Shown here: positions 62,092 through 64,000 of the stretch, piece by piece
How positions within the stretch are numbered: position 1 is the stretch's first letter
Layout of the letters: each line of letters begins with the position of its first letter
Origin: CBDHEY01 sp965262305
GTDB lineage: Bacteria; Pseudomonadota; Gammaproteobacteria; Pseudomonadales; Cellvibrionaceae
NCBI GenBank assembly: GCA_965262305.1
Contig: CBDHEY010000002.1
Location: 1,302,001 to 1,366,000, forward strand
Direction of reading: 5' to 3'
DNA: 64,000 nt
Notes under the pieces: model-generated
The model's database searches: none
The model's input: only the letters and a program-made list of their open reading frames with translations
What the model was told of the DNA's origin: nothing
Made by a program: the position numbers and the translations under genes

Positions 62092-63240
62092 ATGAAATAT
62101 AGAAAGCTTGGAATGGCACTAGCAGGGGTGTCGGCTTGCTTGCCGTATACATTTGTTAACGCCGCAGATATTGATATTAGTGGTTATGCGTCTTTCGTCG
62201 GCGGTAAATCACTCAACCAAGGGCAGCTAACCGATGGTAGCGATGCAACACAGGTTATTGATCCCGTTAATGCTAACGATGATGGAGAAATCAATGAGCG
62301 AGCATACTATGGAGATGATTTTAGATTTGACCCAGATAGTAATTTTGGTATTCAAATTCGAGCCAACTTATCTGATGGTTTGACTGTTACAGGTTTAATA
62401 AGTGGTCGTGGTTCTACTGGGTATGAAGCTGAGTTAGATTGGGCATATTTAAGTTATGAACTATCTAATTCTATCACTGCCGATTTGGGTAGAAAACGTA
62501 TTCCTCTTTATTTCTATTCTGATTTTATTGATGTTGGATATGCTTATAATTGGATAAGACCTCCAGTGGATGTTTACACTCTACCTCTTAATTCTTACGA
62601 GGGATTAGCAATTAATAGTAGTGAGGTGGTAGGATCATGGGAACTCTCGGGCCAAGTCTTTGCTGGAACTGGCGCCGAAGAGAATTCACTACTTGGGGAT
62701 CTAACCCTTACAAGTATCATAGGAGGTGAGCTACGAGCTGTTAGAGATTGGCTAGAGTTGCGAATTGCAGTAGCCGATACAGAATTTTTCACGGAGGGAA
62801 CAACAACTGATGAGGACAACCCGGCGAAGGTATTGTTCACCAGTTTTAGTTTTAATATTGAATTTGAAAAATATTTTGTTCTAGCTGAATATGCCGAATT
62901 TAATTCGGATGACTATATTGAAGTGAATCCTTTTTCCTCAATTCAAGCCACTCCTTCTTATTATATTACTACTGGATACAAATTTGGGGACTTTACACCT
63001 CATGTAACCTATTCTTCGATTGAGATTGAGCAAACGGGAGATCTAAATCCATTCTTCGAGGGTGTTAGTCAATCCGCAGAGAGTCTGATATTAGGTATGC
63101 GTTGGGATTTTCATCCATCAGCTGCATTTAAATTTGAATATTCAATACAGAATGATACCTCAGACGAAACGATCAAGACAATTGCCGGTGAAGCGAATGA
63201 GCTAGATACCCTAAGTCTTGGCGTCGACTTAATTTTCTAA
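62092..63240 (+). CDS. Outer membrane porin-like beta-barrel
   Basis: The 382-residue protein has a signal peptide ending VNAAD and then alternating strands typical of a porin: DISGYASFVGGK at the start, NFGIQIRANLSDGLTVTGL, AYLSYELSNSITADLGRKRIPLYFYSDF, and a C-terminal strand LDTLSLGVDLIF ending in Phe, the outer membrane assembly signal. The start of the mature protein resembles the Gram-negative porin and DcaP/alginate-type barrels. Substrate unknown. It is followed 15 bases later by the PstS-like gene. Confidence 0.85.
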   Translation: MKYRKLGMALAGVSACLPYTFVNAADIDISGYASFVGGKSLNQGQLTDGSDATQVIDPVNANDDGEINERAYYGDDFRFDPDSNFGIQIRANLSDGLTVTGLISGRGSTGYEAELDWAYLSYELSNSITADLGRKRIPLYFYSDFIDVGYAYNWIRPPVDVYTLPLNSYEGLAINSSEVVGSWELSGQVFAGTGAEENSLLGDLTLTSIIGGELRAVRDWLELRIAVADTEFFTEGTTTDEDNPAKVLFTSFSFNIEFEKYFVLAEYAEFNSDDYIEVNPFSSIQATPSYYITTGYKFGDFTPHVTYSSIEIEQTGDLNPFFEGVSQSAESLILGMRWDFHPSAAFKFEYSIQNDTSDETIKTIAGEANELDTLSLGVDLIF

Positions 63241-63255
63241 TTTGAGGAGCGATAA

Positions 63256-63693
63256 ATGAAGATTTCTGTAAACGTAAAATCGGCCTTAATTTCTATTTTA
63301 TTTTTGATCTCAGCGAATAGTGCTTTTGCTGAATTGGTTATTATTGTCAATACTAATAATTTGTCCTCTTTGAAAAAGAGAGAGATAGTTAATATCTATC
63401 TCGATAAAACAAATGAATTCCCTAATGGTGCTACCGCTGTACCAGTATCTCAGCCCGAGGAATCAATTGTTAATATTGCTTTTAACAAATTGTTTTTGAA
63501 AATGGATCACAATCGGTTAAAGCGGTATTGGGCGAAACGTTCTTTTTCGGGTCGTGCTAAACCTCCTAAGGTTTTAAAAGACGACGAAGAAGTAATTGAA
63601 TTTGTGAGTCGTAATTCTTCTGCTATTGGTTATGTAGATAGAGCTTCCGTAGGGAAGAATGAAGATATTCGAATTGTTGCGTTTGGCAACTAA
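63256..63693 (+). CDS. Small PstS-like periplasmic protein
   Basis: The 145-residue protein has a signal peptide ending in NSAFAE and a domain like the short phosphate ABC transporter substrate-binding (PBP-like) proteins: VIIVNTNNLSSLKKREIVNIYLDKTNEFPNGA, PVSQPEESIVNIAFNKLFLKMD, LKRYWAKRSFSGRAKPP and SSAIGYVDRASV. It is about half the size of PstS and has no transporter genes beside it, so it is more likely a binding or sensing protein than part of a phosphate importer. GAGGAG precedes the ATG. It follows a porin gene and faces a chemoreceptor gene. Confidence 0.85.
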   Translation: MKISVNVKSALISILFLISANSAFAELVIIVNTNNLSSLKKREIVNIYLDKTNEFPNGATAVPVSQPEESIVNIAFNKLFLKMDHNRLKRYWAKRSFSGRAKPPKVLKDDEEVIEFVSRNSSAIGYVDRASVGKNEDIRIVAFGN

Positions 63694-63705
63694 AAATTCA
63701 ATAAT

Positions 63706-63737
63706 AGATTCAATTTGCTGAAAGGCAAATTGAATCT
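63706..63737. terminator. Bidirectional hairpin terminator
   Basis: AGATTCAATTTGC and GCAAATTGAATCT form a perfect 13-bp hairpin with a 6-base loop between the convergent PstS-like and chemoreceptor genes. The flanking AT-rich tracts would support termination in either direction, although no clean T-run of six is present. Confidence 0.75.
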
Positions 63738-63741
63738 AAAT

Positions 63742-64000
63742 TTACCCATGATTTTTTCTCGTAAAAAATTCCACTTCACTACGCATTGAAGTTGAATACT
63801 GCAGTAAAGATTCGCTTGAGTGTGTCGTCTGATCGCCGCCCCTGGCAGCTTCTACGGCTGCGTTAAGTGCTAATAAATTGGTCTGGAAGGATATTTCATC
63901 TATTAGGCTAGTAATTTGATCAATATTTTCAGATATTTCTACGAGTTGATCTCTCGCATTTTCAGAACTTATCCCCAGTTTTCCCTGTAAACCAGATTCT
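63742..64000 (-). CDS. Methyl-accepting chemotaxis protein, C-terminal part (truncated hairpin; partial at window edge)
   Basis: The frame enters from the right edge and ends at TAA 63742-63744. It encodes 85 residues: a helix, then the receptor tip motif FQTNLLALNAAVEAARGG, which contacts CheA and CheW. In an ordinary receptor about 130 residues of descending coiled coil follow. Here the sequence goes at once to DQTTHSSESLLQYSTSMRSE and ends in VEFFTRKNHG, which looks like the last stretch of a normal receptor. This points to an in-frame deletion of the descending arm, or to an unusual receptor. It converges on the PstS-like gene, a possible ligand-binding partner. Confidence 0.78.
   Translation of the reverse strand, partial: ESGLQGKLGISSENARDQLVEISENIDQITSLIDEISFQTNLLALNAAVEAARGGDQTTHSSESLLQYSTSMRSEVEFFTRKNHG

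Noticed and set aside
1..64000. CRISPR arrays, tRNA or rRNA genes
   Set aside because: No regularly spaced repeats and no tRNA or rRNA sequence patterns were recognised while reading the window; a covariance-model scan was not possible.

Overview
The window reads as chromosomal DNA of an AT-rich gammaproteobacterium. The conserved blocks are those of the Pseudomonas / Oceanospirillales / Cellvibrionales side of the class: a CysB regulator of E. coli length, an iron-sulfur APS reductase, ThrH, mnmA-hflD-purB-roxA, a Bat (aerotolerance-type) operon beside the giant NAD-glutamate dehydrogenase, and pyrD-rmf-rlmKL. Family identities come from reading the proteins and from memory of the families; no database search was run. 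No rRNA, tRNA, IS element, prophage or CRISPR array was seen.

Layout. 1-8 kb: tail of an unknown gene, an orphan yajC, a PLP D-cysteine-desulfhydrase-type enzyme, an alanine/glycine:cation symporter, a cytosolic 5'-nucleotidase, then an unusual pair: a secreted CuA-like protein that has lost most copper ligands, and a SCO1 / FG-GAP / UnbV fusion. 8-14 kb: sulfur and chorismate metabolism (TauE/SafE exporter, CysB, APS reductase with an extra C-terminal CxxC domain, ThrH, PabB, a Rieske protein). 15-20.7 kb: housekeeping genes on the minus strand (GNAT-DUF7931, RoxA, PurB, HflD, MnmA). 20.7-25.8 kb: a GMC oxidoreductase and two secreted glycoside hydrolase lipoproteins (GH26-like and GH43). 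25.8-33.2 kb: the MoxR-DUF58-DUF4381-BatA-BatB/C-BatD operon. 33.4-44.8 kb: NAD-glutamate dehydrogenase, DUF2835, PyrD, RMF, RlmKL, UvrB.

45-59 kb is accessory in character: a TetR regulator with repeated operator-like sites, an AhpD-like protein and an MdaB-type quinone reductase; a short-chain dehydrogenase, an SRPBCC lipoprotein, and a MerR/GyrI-like regulator divergent from an AlkX/YcaQ-type DNA glycosylase; then a run of small, mostly single-domain genes on the plus strand (Cys/Gly-tailed membrane protein, two tiny membrane proteins, AraC regulator, PEBP, VOC, GNAT, P-loop kinase-like, YjdM/PhnA). A 0.7 kb AT-rich gap separates these from the last block.

59.5-64 kb is an envelope cluster: a secreted coiled-coil protein translationally close to a protein that joins a chalcone-isomerase-like domain to a TonB C-terminal domain, then a beta-barrel porin, a small PstS-like periplasmic protein, and, convergent at the window edge, a chemoreceptor whose signalling hairpin stops at the tip and jumps to a typical receptor C-terminus. 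This cluster and the SCO1-UnbV pair are the two places most likely to hold something undescribed.
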